DNA from: Qingrenia yutianensis
Lineage (GTDB): Bacteria > Bacillota > Clostridia > UMGS1810
DNA length: 55,610 nucleotides
Reading direction: 5' to 3'
Assembly: GCF_014385105.1 (NCBI RefSeq)
Contig: NZ_JACRTE010000012.1
Location: 1 to 55,610 of the forward strand
Of the stretch, positions 48,860-55,610 are shown piece after piece. Below the pieces are notes generated by a model. It did no database searches, was not told the DNA's origin, and saw nothing but the letters and a program-made list of their open reading frames with translations. Made by a program: the position numbers and the translations under genes. How positions within the stretch are numbered: the stretch's first letter is position 1; the number at the start of each line of letters is the position of its first letter.

Positions 48860-49423
48860 ATGAAAAAAGGAACAATTATACTCATTGCGGTTATTGCCGT
48901 GATTGCGATTATCGCGTTTTCGTGCGTGGAAACGTACAATTCGCTTGTTACGCAGAGGGAAAACGTCGACACGCAGTATTCGGCTATTGAAACACAGCTT
49001 CAAAGAAGAATTGACCTTATTCCGAACATTGTAAACACGGTTAAAGGCTATGCGGCACACGAGAGCGAAGTTTTCGGCGCGGTTTCCGACGCAAGAGCGC
49101 GTCTTGCAGGCGCGTCCACAAAAGAAGAGGCGGCAGAGGCAGACTCCGAACTTACAAGCGCGGTAAGCAGACTTTTGATGATTGCGGAAAACTATCCCGA
49201 CCTTAAAGCGGACACGCAGTTTACGGCGCTCACCGACGAACTTGCAGGTACCGAAAACAGAATTGCTGTTGCGCGTAAAGACTACAACGACGCGGCAAAG
49301 ACATACAACACTCAGATTAAAACTTTCCCGAAAGTTATAATCGCAAATCTTTTCGGCTTTGAAAAAGCGGAATATTTTGAGGCGGCAGACGGCGCAAAAT
49401 CCGCTCCGCAGGTCAATTTTTAA
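48860..49423 (+). CDS. lemA: LemA family protein
   Basis: A 187-residue protein with one N-terminal membrane helix (IILIAVIAVIAIIAFS) and a helical extracytoplasmic domain. The LemA signature is clear: YNSLVTQRENVDTQYSAIET, QLQRRIDLIPNIVNTVKGYA, and near the end NDAAKTYNTQIKTFPKVIIA. ATG 48860 follows AAGGAG. LemA is usually paired, as here, with a TPM-domain protein; the pair function is not firmly known, though roles in the envelope have been suggested. Confidence 0.94.
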   Translation: MKKGTIILIAVIAVIAIIAFSCVETYNSLVTQRENVDTQYSAIETQLQRRIDLIPNIVNTVKGYAAHESEVFGAVSDARARLAGASTKEEAAEADSELTSAVSRLLMIAENYPDLKADTQFTALTDELAGTENRIAVARKDYNDAAKTYNTQIKTFPKVIIANLFGFEKAEYFEAADGAKSAPQVNF

Positions 49424-49433
49424 GAGGTAAATT

Positions 49434-50213
49434 ATGAAAAAAATTGTTATATTTGCCGTAAGCGTGATTTTGATTTTGTCGTGCGTTTGCGCATATGCGG
49501 ATATGCCGTCGCCGACAGACGAGTTTTATGCGGCGGACTATGCAAACATTTTGTCGGACGAAACGGAAAACTATATAATTTCGCAGTCCAAGGCGCTTTA
49601 TGACCAAACGGGCGCGCAGATTGTTGCGGCTACGGTGGAGAGTCTTGACGGCAAAGATGTGCGCGAATATGCGATTGAGCTCGGGCGCGGTTGGAAAATC
49701 GGCAGTGAAAAAAACAACGGCGTTTTGATTTTATTGTCGCTCGGCGAAAGACAAATCGACGTTGAGGTGGGTTACGGTCTGGAGGGTGCAATTCCCGATT
49801 CAAAGTCGGGCAGACTTATTGACAACTATGCCGTACCGTATCTTAAAGACGACAATTTTGACGAGGGAATTTTAAACCTTTACAAGGCAATCGTCGGCGA
49901 GGTTTGTGCGGAATACGGCATCGAAGTACCCGACGGCTCGAAACCGGCTGAGCAAACCGACGACGGGGATGATGTAAACGTCGGATTTATAATTGTTGCG
50001 CTGTTTTGCATAGTTATAATCTGCATTTCGGTTATTAAGAAAGGAGGCGGAAACGGCGGAAACGGCGGAGGCGGCAGATTTTACGGCGGACCCCGTATCG
50101 GCGGAGGTTTCGGTGGATTTTCTGGCGGCTCATCGGGCGGAAGCTTCGGAGGGGGCGGAAGCTTCGGAGGGGGCGGAAGCTTCGGCGGAGGCGGAAGTTC
50201 GAGAGGATTTTAA
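49434..50213 (+). CDS. TPM-domain (YgcG-type) membrane protein with Gly-rich tail
   Basis: A 259-residue protein: signal peptide (VSVILILSCVCAYADMPSP), TPM domain at about 30-160 (FYAADYANILSDETENYI, NNGVLILLSLGERQIDVEVG, VGYGLEGAIPDSKSGRLID), a membrane helix at about 185-203 and a Gly/Ser/Phe-rich tail. The tail is coded by three 18-base repeats at 50139-50192 (GGAAGCTTCGGAGGGGGC). It is 10 bases behind lemA, the usual partner. TPM proteins are linked to envelope assembly and photosystem repair in other lineages; the role here is open. Confidence 0.9.
   Translation: MKKIVIFAVSVILILSCVCAYADMPSPTDEFYAADYANILSDETENYIISQSKALYDQTGAQIVAATVESLDGKDVREYAIELGRGWKIGSEKNNGVLILLSLGERQIDVEVGYGLEGAIPDSKSGRLIDNYAVPYLKDDNFDEGILNLYKAIVGEVCAEYGIEVPDGSKPAEQTDDGDDVNVGFIIVALFCIVIICISVIKKGGGNGGNGGGGRFYGGPRIGGGFGGFSGGSSGGSFGGGGSFGGGGSFGGGGSSRGF
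50139..50192 (+). repeat. Three 18-bp tandem repeats in the TPM gene tail
   Basis: GGAAGCTTCGGAGGGGGC occurs three times, the third copy with changed bases. Each encodes GSFGGG. The number of copies may vary by slippage. Confidence 0.85.
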
Positions 50214-50242
50214 TTTAATTTATAAACGGAGTGTGACATAAG

Positions 50243-50914
50243 ATGATTGAAAAAATGAAGTTTGAGAATATGACATATCTTTTGAGGTTTCCCAAGGATT
50301 TTGACGAGAATAAAAAATACCCCGTTATGTTATTTCTTCACGGTGCGGGGAGCAGAGGAAACGATACAACGGCTCTTGAAGTAAATCCGTTCTTTGAGAT
50401 TACGTCAAAATACGAGGATTTTCCGTTTGTTGTGTATGCACCTCTTTGCAGCGAAAACACTTGGTTTGATATGTTTGAAACACTTGAAAGATTTGTGCAG
50501 AAAATTTCGGACGAAAAGTTTACCGACAAAAAGAAAATTTATGCAATGGGCCCAAGTATGGGAGGTTACGGCACGTGGCAGATTGCTATGAGTCTGCCCG
50601 ACACATTCGCGGCGATTGTGCCTATCTGCGGCGGCGGAATGTACTGGAATGCGGGGCGTCTTAAAAATACGCCGGTCTGGGCATTTCACGGCGGTAAAGA
50701 CAATTCTGTAAAATGCGAGGAAAGCGTTAAAATGGTTGACGCGGCGAAAAAATGCGGCGGTGACGCGCGCCTTACAATTTATCCCGAAAACGGTCACGAC
50801 GCTTGGAGCGATACATACAAAAATTACGAAGTTTTTGAGTGGCTTTTGTCTCACGAAAAAAGAGGCGCATCAGATTATGCCGACGGCTATTCGGACAGCA
50901 AAAAATTCGGATGA
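50243..50914 (+). CDS. Alpha/beta hydrolase (dienelactone hydrolase/feruloyl esterase-like)
   Basis: A 223-residue cytoplasmic hydrolase. The oxyanion region is YPVMLFLHGAGSRGND, the nucleophile elbow is AMGPSMGGYGTWQIA (Ser), the Asp is in AFHGGKDNSV and the His in PENGHDAWSDTY. The pattern fits the prolyl-oligopeptidase/feruloyl-esterase-like family in which a short esterase acts on acylated sugars or phenolic esters. CGGAG precedes the ATG by 11 bases. Its location before aldose 1-epimerase hints at carbohydrate use. Substrate unknown. Confidence 0.88.
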   Translation: MIEKMKFENMTYLLRFPKDFDENKKYPVMLFLHGAGSRGNDTTALEVNPFFEITSKYEDFPFVVYAPLCSENTWFDMFETLERFVQKISDEKFTDKKKIYAMGPSMGGYGTWQIAMSLPDTFAAIVPICGGGMYWNAGRLKNTPVWAFHGGKDNSVKCEESVKMVDAAKKCGGDARLTIYPENGHDAWSDTYKNYEVFEWLLSHEKRGASDYADGYSDSKKFG

Positions 50915-50928
50915 TTAAGGAGATTAAC

Positions 50929-51018
50929 GTGAAAGTTTCTTTCACGTTAGCCTCCGGCAGGATTAAATGCCCGTGCGAAAATTTCCTCGCTTTGCTCGGA
51001 AAACGCACATGGGCGTAA
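50929..51018 (+). CDS. Candidate 29-codon leader peptide upstream of galM
   Basis: AAGGAG (50917-50922) stands 6 bases before GTG 50929; the frame runs 29 codons to TAA 51016 (MKVSFTLASGR...GKRTWA). The start codon lies in a 9-bp hairpin (50926-50934 with 50940-50948), and the second half forms another hairpin (50969-50977 with 51004-51014). The stop codon is the first base of the stem that masks the galM ribosome-binding site. The peptide has no recognisable family. It may be regulatory, or the region may be a noncoding leader in which the frame is accidental. Confidence 0.45.
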   Translation: MKVSFTLASGRIKCPCENFLALLGKRTWA

Positions 51019-51102
51019 TAATCTCTTATCATTTCTTGCCCTGCGATGGGAGATTTTCATTACTATTTGTGTCAACGCAGGGCGGCGGAATGGAGATTAT
51101 TA
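51016..51102 (+). promoter_or_regulatory. galM: RBS-masking stem in front of galM
   Basis: TAATAATCTC (51016-51025) is perfectly complementary to GAGATTATTA (51093-51102), which contains part of the GGAG ribosome-binding site and the A of the galM start codon. Inside lies a second stem GCCCTGCG (51038-51045)/CGCAGGGC (51076-51083). Formation would block initiation. Confidence 0.6.
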
Positions 51103-52130
51103 TGATTACAAAAAGAAATTTCGGAAAGACTGACGGTAAAGACGTTTTTGCGTACCGTCTTACAAACAAAAGCGGTGATTTATCTGCCGAGATAATAACC
51201 TACGGCGGAATTGTGCGCACGCTTGAATACAAGAGCACCGACGTTGTTCTCGGCAGGGACAGCATCGAAGAATATCTCGACAACAAGGGTTGTTACGGCG
51301 CGCTTATCGGCAGAAATTCAAACAGAATTTTCGGCGGTGAATTTAGTCTTAACGGCAAAAAATACACGCTTGCAAAAAACGACCACGGAGTTTGCAATCT
51401 TCACGGCGGTGACAAAGGATACAACAAGCGTGTGTGGGACGCAAGGGAAATTGACGGTTGCGAGCCGAGTCTTGAACTTATGCTGTTCGACCCCGACGGC
51501 TGTGAGGGTTTCCCGGGAAATGTAAATGTTAAGGTGACATATACCGTGACAAATGACAACGCGCTCAAAATTCACTACGAGGCGGAGTCGGATGCGGACA
51601 CGGTAATCAATCTTACAAACCATTCGTATTTTAACCTCAACGGTCACGCGAGCGGAAGTGCGAAAAATCATACGCTTCAGATTTCGGCACCGTTCTTCAC
51701 ACCAAACACAAAGGACTGCTATCCGTACGGCGAAATTCTTTCGGTTGAAAATACGCCGTTTGATTTCAGAAACGGAAAAGTGCTCAAAGACGGTCTTGAT
51801 GCGGATTTTGAACAGGTTAAAATGTTTAACGGATTTGACCACAACTTTGTTCTTGACGGCACGGGTTACAGAAAATATGCTGTTGCAAAGGGCGATATAA
51901 GCGGTATAACAATGGAATGTTACACTGACCTTCCCGGCGTTCAGCTATACACCGGCAACGGAATTGAAAAGGATAGAGTTTGCAAGGACGGCGCGGTTTA
52001 TGATACGCATTACGGTTTTTGCCTTGAAACGCAGAAATTTCCCAATGCGGCAAATATTCCGTATTTTCCGAGCGTGTTTGTTAGAAAAGGCGAGAAATAC
52101 GACACCGTTTCGGCATATAAATTCATATAA
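51102..52130 (+). CDS. galM: Aldose 1-epimerase (mutarotase)
   Basis: GalM interconverts alpha and beta anomers of galactose and glucose, feeding the Leloir pathway. The 342-residue protein has EIITYGGIVRTLEY, the conserved GRNSNRIFGGEF, the catalytic His region NLHGGDKGYNKRVW, TNHSYFNLNGHASG with the second His, DHNFVLDG and the catalytic Glu in FCLETQKFPNAAN. ATG 51102 follows GGAG by 6 bases; an in-frame ATG at 51090 is less likely. The gene could use galactose released by the GH2 enzyme elsewhere in the window. Its start region is engaged in an RNA stem. Confidence 0.94.
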   Translation: MITKRNFGKTDGKDVFAYRLTNKSGDLSAEIITYGGIVRTLEYKSTDVVLGRDSIEEYLDNKGCYGALIGRNSNRIFGGEFSLNGKKYTLAKNDHGVCNLHGGDKGYNKRVWDAREIDGCEPSLELMLFDPDGCEGFPGNVNVKVTYTVTNDNALKIHYEAESDADTVINLTNHSYFNLNGHASGSAKNHTLQISAPFFTPNTKDCYPYGEILSVENTPFDFRNGKVLKDGLDADFEQVKMFNGFDHNFVLDGTGYRKYAVAKGDISGITMECYTDLPGVQLYTGNGIEKDRVCKDGAVYDTHYGFCLETQKFPNAANIPYFPSVFVRKGEKYDTVSAYKFI

Positions 52131-52170
52131 TAAACAAAAAGGACTTCTGCGTGAAGTCCTTTTTGTTTAT
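52130..52170. terminator. Bidirectional terminator galM / rrf2
   Basis: A perfect 17-bp inverted repeat (52130-52146 with 52154-52170) with A and T runs at its ends. It begins in the galM stop codon and overlaps the last bases of the rrf2 gene. Confidence 0.92.
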
Positions 52171-52604
52171 ATCATATAATCGTTTGAATAGATTTCGATT
52201 TGCTTGTCCAAAACGTCCTGCAAGGTGATGCTGTCGAGATAATTGTTTATAACGTCGCCCAGTCCTTTCCATATAAACAAGGTGGGACAGACCGACGCGC
52301 GCGAACACTGGTTCGGCTGATGTTCAAGGCACGAAACGGGCGCGAGCGACCCTTCGGTAAGGCGCAGAATTTCGCCGACCGTGTATTTATCGGGCGTTTT
52401 TGCAAGCTTGTATCCGCCCTGAAATCCGCGGTTTTTCATAAGAAAATCCGATTTGTTCAAAATTGTGACAATCTGTTCGAGATATTTTTTTGAAATTCCC
52501 TGACGTTCCGCTATTTCTTTAAGCGCGACATACCGCCCCTCGCCGTGTTCCGCAAGGTCGAGCATCATTCGCACGGCATATCTGCCTTTTGTTGAAATTT
52601 TCAT
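52167..52604 (-). CDS. Rrf2-family regulator with three cysteines (IscR/CymR type)
   Basis: A 145-residue winged-helix repressor: KISTKGRYAVRMMLDLAEHG at the N-terminus, a recognition helix around EIAERQGISKKYLEQIV and the wing GGYKLAKTPD. Unlike CymR, it has the three cysteines (SCLEHQPNQC, then VCPTL) that bind a 2Fe-2S cluster in IscR-like members. Position behind metY and cysK suggests control of sulfur assimilation or Fe-S supply. It could be IscR without the isc operon. GAGGT precedes the ATG. Confidence 0.9.
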   Translation of the reverse strand: MKISTKGRYAVRMMLDLAEHGEGRYVALKEIAERQGISKKYLEQIVTILNKSDFLMKNRGFQGGYKLAKTPDKYTVGEILRLTEGSLAPVSCLEHQPNQCSRASVCPTLFIWKGLGDVINNYLDSITLQDVLDKQIEIYSNDYMI

Positions 52605-52629
52605 ATTTTTAACCTCAATTCATAATTAA

Positions 52630-52667
52630 CGGCAAAATCAGTCCGCGTTTTTGCAGACTGATTGCCG
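52630..52667 (-). terminator. Hairpin between cysK and rrf2
   Basis: CGGCAATCAGTC on the minus strand pairs with GACTGATTTTGCCG (2-nt bulge). No T-run follows, so read-through into rrf2 is likely. Confidence 0.5.
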
Positions 52668-52685
52668 AGTGACTTAAAATTGTTA

Positions 52686-53618
52686 TTATTCCTCTGAAAA
52701 CATCGGTGTTGAAAGGTATCTGTCGCCTGTGTCGGGGAGCAGAGCAACGATTATTTTACCCTTGTTTTCGGGACGTTTTGCAAGCTCGGTTGCCGCAAAT
52801 ACTGCCGCGCCCGACGAAATTCCCACAAGCACACCTTCGTTGCGTGCGATAAATCTGCCTGTTTCAAAAGCGTCCTCATTTTCAACCGCGATAATTTCGT
52901 CGTAAATTTTTGTGTTGAGCGTTTCGGGCACAAATCCTGCGCCGATGCCTTGAATTTTATGCGGACCCGCCACACCTTTTGAAAGAACGGGCGAGGTTGC
53001 AGGCTCAACCGCAACAACCTTAACGTTCGGATTTTTCGACTTCAAATATTCGCCGACGCCCGATACTGTACCGCCTGTGCCGACGCCTGCCACAAAAATG
53101 TCAACCTTTCCGTCGGTGTCGTTCCAAATTTCGGGACCGGTCGTTTCAATGTGTGCCGCCGGGTTTGACATATTTGTAAACTGGCTGGGAATAAAGCTGT
53201 GCGGTGTTTCTGCCGCAAGTTCGTCAGCCTTTGCAATCGCGCCTTTCATACCTTTTGCACCGTCGGTGAGAACAATCTGCGCACCGTACGCTTTGAGAAG
53301 ATTTCGTCTTTCAACGCTCATTGTTTCGGGCATTGTGAGGATTATTTTGTATCCGCGCGACGCCGCAACCGACGCAAGACCTATACCTGTGTTTCCGCTT
53401 GTCGGCTCGATAATTACCGAGTCGGGTTTCAAAAGTCCGCTCTTTTCTGCCTCATCAAGCATTTTTTTTGCAATTCTGTCTTTAACGCTTCCGGCAGGGT
53501 TGAAATATTCAAGCTTTGCAAGAATTTTTGCGTCAAGATTTTTCTTTTCTTCGTAATTTTTAAGCTCCATAAGCGGTGTACCGCCGATTAAATCAGTAAC
53601 TTTTTCATAAATTTTCAT
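52686..53618 (-). CDS. cysK: Cysteine synthase A (O-acetylserine sulfhydrylase)
   Basis: CysK makes cysteine from O-acetylserine and sulfide with PLP. The 310-residue protein has IGGTPLMELKN, the PLP lysine in NPAGSVKDRIAKKML, the substrate loop EPTSGNTGIGLA, the phosphate loop VGTGGTVSGVGEYL and the C-terminal GISSGAAVFAA. Length and motifs are standard. It is the second gene in metY-cysK-rrf2, 35 bases after metY. Confidence 0.96.
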   Translation of the reverse strand: MKIYEKVTDLIGGTPLMELKNYEEKKNLDAKILAKLEYFNPAGSVKDRIAKKMLDEAEKSGLLKPDSVIIEPTSGNTGIGLASVAASRGYKIILTMPETMSVERRNLLKAYGAQIVLTDGAKGMKGAIAKADELAAETPHSFIPSQFTNMSNPAAHIETTGPEIWNDTDGKVDIFVAGVGTGGTVSGVGEYLKSKNPNVKVVAVEPATSPVLSKGVAGPHKIQGIGAGFVPETLNTKIYDEIIAVENEDAFETGRFIARNEGVLVGISSGAAVFAATELAKRPENKGKIIVALLPDTGDRYLSTPMFSEE

Positions 53619-53653
53619 ATTAAACCCTCCTAATTATATTTTTAAATTTATAT

Positions 53654-54946
53654 TTAATTAAACGCCTGTTCAAGGTCGGCGATAATGTCGATTGCCGTTT
53701 CCGTTCCGATTGAAAGCCTTATTGTGTTGGGCTTAATTCCCTGCTCGGCAAGCTCTGATTCCGAAAGCTGGGAATGTGTGGTTGACGCCGGGTGAATTAC
53801 CAGCGATTTCACGTCCGCAACGTTTGCGAGAAGTGAGAAAATTTCAAGCTTGTCGATAAATTCCTGTGCCTCTTTCGCACCGCCTTTTATATCGAATGTG
53901 AAAATCGAACCTCCGCCGTTGGGGTAATATTTTTCATAAAGCATGTGATCGGGGTGGTCGGGCAGCGCAGGGTGGTTAACTTTTTCAACTTTTGGGTGAT
54001 TTGCAAGAAAATCAAGCACCTTTTTTGTATTTTCCGCGTGACGCTCAACGCGCAGTGACAAGGTTTCAAGACCCTGCAAGAGCAAAAATGCATTAAACGG
54101 CGAGATTGCCGCGCCTGTATCACGGAGAAGAATTGCACGGATTTTTGTGACAAACGCCGCCGCGCCGACCGCTTTTGTGAACGAAACGCCGTGATAGCTC
54201 GGGTTCGGCTCGGTGAGCGACGCGAATTTTCCGCTTGCCTCCCAGTCAAATTTACCGCTGTCAACGATAACACCGCCGAGCGTTGTGCCGTGACCGCCGA
54301 TGAATTTCGTCGCCGAGTGAACAACTATGTCCGCGCCGTGTTCAATCGGTCTGAAAAGATACGGCGTTGCAAAAGTCGAGTCGATAACAAGAGGAATTTT
54401 ATTGTCGTGCGCGATTTTTGAAAGTTCCTCAACATTTGGAATATCGCTGTTCGGATTGCCGAGCGCCTCGGTAAAAATTGCCTTTGTATCGGGAGTTATC
54501 GCGTTTTTAACCTCGTCGAGGTTATGAATATCGACAAACGTTGTCTTAATGCCGTATTTTGTGAGAGTGTGCGCCAAAAGATTGTAACTTCCGCCGTAAA
54601 TTGTTTTTTGCGCAACAATATGACCGCCGCCCTCGGCAAGATTTTCTATTGTATATGTTATCGCCGCCGCGCCCGATGCAACCGCAAGCGCCGCAACACC
54701 GCCTTCAAGTGCGGCAATTCGTTTTTCAAAAACGTCCTGTGTGGAGTTTGTGAGTCTGCCGTAGATGTTTCCGGCGTCCGCAAGCGAAAAACGCGCCGCC
54801 GCGTGGGCTGAATTTTTAAATACGTAAGAAGTTGTCTGATAAATCGGCACTGCACGCGCGTCACTTGCAGGGTCGGGGAGCTCCTGACCTATGTGCAGTT
54901 GTTTGGTTTCAAATCCCCATTTTGATGTATCTTTAATTTCCGCCAT
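53654..54946 (-). CDS. metY: O-acetylhomoserine sulfhydrylase (homocysteine synthase)
   Basis: MetY makes homocysteine from O-acetylhomoserine and sulfide. The 430-residue PLP enzyme starts ATG 54946 (MAEIKDTSKWGFETKQLHIG) after AGAGGA. It has VPIYQTTSYVFKNSAHAA, YGRLTNSTQDVFEKRIAALE, EALGNPNSDIPNVEEL, the PLP lysine in VVHSATKFIGGHGTTLGGVI, and RHAENTKKVLDFLANH. A longer in-frame reading up to 55027 is rejected, as it crosses the leader region. It opens the sulfur operon and is preceded by a Met/Cys-rich leader peptide. Confidence 0.95.
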   Translation of the reverse strand: MAEIKDTSKWGFETKQLHIGQELPDPASDARAVPIYQTTSYVFKNSAHAAARFSLADAGNIYGRLTNSTQDVFEKRIAALEGGVAALAVASGAAAITYTIENLAEGGGHIVAQKTIYGGSYNLLAHTLTKYGIKTTFVDIHNLDEVKNAITPDTKAIFTEALGNPNSDIPNVEELSKIAHDNKIPLVIDSTFATPYLFRPIEHGADIVVHSATKFIGGHGTTLGGVIVDSGKFDWEASGKFASLTEPNPSYHGVSFTKAVGAAAFVTKIRAILLRDTGAAISPFNAFLLLQGLETLSLRVERHAENTKKVLDFLANHPKVEKVNHPALPDHPDHMLYEKYYPNGGGSIFTFDIKGGAKEAQEFIDKLEIFSLLANVADVKSLVIHPASTTHSQLSESELAEQGIKPNTIRLSIGTETAIDIIADLEQAFN

Positions 54947-55007
54947 TTTTATTTCCTCTTTTCTATGTAATATTTTTCGGTTTAAAGTTTTATCTATTAT
55001 AATGAAG

Positions 55008-55070
55008 TCAACACATATCCCTCGCACCGCACGGGCGCATACGAAACATAAAAAATCTTATCATTTTCAT
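55008..55070 (-). CDS. Candidate Met/Cys-rich 20-residue leader peptide of the metY operon
   Basis: ATG 55070 follows a perfect GGAGGTG (minus strand) at proper distance. The peptide begins MKMIRFFMFRMRPC and ends Met-Cys-stop; Met occurs at positions 1, 3, 8, 11 and 19, Cys at 14 and 20. Seven of its 20 codons are thus for sulfur amino acids, the products of the operon that starts 61 bases downstream. It lies inside the metY transcript, behind a good promoter. I could not draw a clear terminator in the space to metY, so the mechanism is open. Confidence 0.6.
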   Translation of the reverse strand: MKMIRFFMFRMRPCGARDMC

Positions 55071-55116
55071 ATAAACACCTCCGAAATCAATTACACATAA
55101 AACCTATCTGTTTGAT

Positions 55117-55145
55117 ATGTTATCACCTTTATTTCAATTTGTCAA
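55117..55145 (-). promoter_or_regulatory. Promoter of the metY-cysK-rrf2 operon
   Basis: Minus-strand TTGACA (55145-55140), 17-base spacer, TAACAT (55122-55117). The leader to metY is about 165 bases and holds the leader peptide. Confidence 0.75.
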
Positions 55146-55249
55146 TAGTTTTTCCAAAATTTTTTGAAAAATTTTTTCGGCGGTTTTCACTAAATAAGTG
55201 ATATAATAATGTATATTTTAAAAAATATTGATTTTTTTGTAAAAAAGTG

Positions 55250-55278
55250 TTGACAAGCCGTCCGCGATGTGGTATATT
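55250..55278 (+). promoter_or_regulatory. rRNA operon promoter P1
   Basis: TTGACA (55250-55255), 17-base spacer ending GATGTGG, TATATT (55273-55278). The region upstream is a long A/T tract, like an UP element. Confidence 0.85.
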
Positions 55279-55354
55279 GATAAAGCACCTTTGAGGACGG
55301 CACTTTTGAGATTTTGAAGATTTGAAAAAAATTTCAAAAAAATGAAAAAAAGTG

Positions 55355-55383
55355 TTGACAAAGTATCAAAGATGTGGTATTCT
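55355..55383 (+). promoter_or_regulatory. rRNA operon promoter P2
   Basis: TTGACA (55355-55360), 17-base spacer ending GATGTGG, TATTCT (55378-55383). Core flanks AGTGTTGACAA and GATGTGGTAT are the same as in P1, 105 bases upstream. Confidence 0.85.
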
Positions 55384-55389
55384 ATAAAA

Positions 55390-55610
55390 GTTGCAGCTGA
55401 TGCAGCGCTTTAGAAAGATAACAGCTTTGGGATTGACAGTTTAAAATTTTGGTCTTTGAAAATTGAACAGCAAAGAGAGGTTCTCGTTAATAGAGAATTG
55501 AGTTAAAATTTAAAGCTAACACAAGCTTTAAGCCAAGTTTAGTAATGAGCTAAACAAACTGAAATAAAACGTTGATGCAAATGAGATTTGCATTAAAATA
55601 CTTTTATTGA
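55390..55610 (+). other. Pre-16S rRNA leader, ending about at the 16S 5' end
   Basis: The leader contains GGTCTTTGAAAATTGAACAG near 55452, a sequence typical of Firmicute rRNA leaders (antitermination region). Several hairpins follow: TTCTC/GAGAA near 55485, TAAAGCT/AGCTTTA near 55515, AGTTTAG/CTAAAC near 55538 and ATGCAAAT/ATTTGCAT near 55573. The last bases TTTATTGA fit the first bases of 16S rRNA, whose body lies beyond the window. Confidence 0.85.

Noticed and set aside
49434..50213. The Gly-rich repeats of the TPM gene as a CRISPR or minisatellite locus
   Set aside because: They are three in-frame 18-base coding repeats without spacers.
50926..50948. A parS-like palindrome (AACGTGAAA...TTTCACGTT)
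   Set aside because: The half-sites are in the opposite order to parS (TTTCACGTGAAA) and are split by 5 bases; it fits better as an RNA hairpin over the leader start codon.

Overview
The window looks like a piece of a low-to-medium GC, anaerobic Gram-positive chromosome, most likely an uncultured member of class Clostridia (Bacillota). The grounds are the gene order rpmH-rnpA-yidD-yidC-jag-mnmE-mnmG-rsmG-noc, Noc rather than SeqA/SlmA, a clostridial-order Rnf complex (C-D-G-E-A-B), RNase M5, type III pantothenate kinase, SLH-domain surface proteins and a typical Firmicute pre-16S leader. I cannot place it more precisely from sequence alone.

Layout. 1-2,040: a secreted cell-wall amidase (minus strand) and two strong hairpins. 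2,040-9,460: the origin-proximal housekeeping cluster for ribosome, RNase P, membrane insertion and tRNA modification, ending in a Noc-like ParB protein; dnaA is not next to rpmH here. 9,460-11,640: a folate-type ECF S component behind a probable THF riboswitch, a stand-alone structured RNA of about 300 nt, and a sulfite/anion exporter split into two half-proteins. 11,640-16,550: murD, three tandem M42 aminopeptidase paralogues (the third lacks most catalytic residues), tRNA-Leu and initiator tRNA-Met. 16,550-21,000: a recombination scar (integrase tail joined to a broken SLH protein) and an intact SLH-transglutaminase surface protein. 21,000-25,710 (minus): birA, an Orn/Lys/Arg-type decarboxylase, a small membrane protein, coaX and dusB. 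25,800-31,080: a tiny transcript, an NlpC/P60 hydrolase, an MGMT-like protein, a GH2 glycosidase with a divergent AraC regulator, and a glyoxalase-fold protein. 31,110-35,870 (minus): two acyl-CoA dehydratase activase genes interrupted by a perfect 491-bp tandem duplication. 36,000-42,690: rnfCDGEAB, mnmA and a HAD phosphatase. 42,690-48,800: two zinc-ribbon membrane proteins, YmdB phosphodiesterase, an orphan lipoprotein, RNase M5 and an OGG-type DNA glycosylase. 48,800-52,170: LemA, TPM-domain protein, an esterase, and aldose 1-epimerase behind an elaborate leader. 52,170-55,150 (minus): a sulfur-amino-acid operon metY-cysK-rrf2 behind a Met/Cys-rich leader peptide. 55,250-55,610: two tandem rRNA promoters and the pre-16S leader; the window stops at about the 5' end of 16S rRNA.

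How it fits together. The early and late parts are core growth genes. Rnf would couple ferredoxin oxidation to NAD reduction and an ion gradient; the dehydratase activases and the sulfur operon fit a fermenter of amino acids or organic acids. The most notable regulatory observations are the Met/Cys-codon leader peptide before metY, the leader ORF whose stop codon begins a stem that occludes the galM ribosome-binding site, an unassigned structured RNA, and non-standard ATT and ATC initiation codons for yidC and rsmG. No CRISPR array, intact transposon or prophage was seen.
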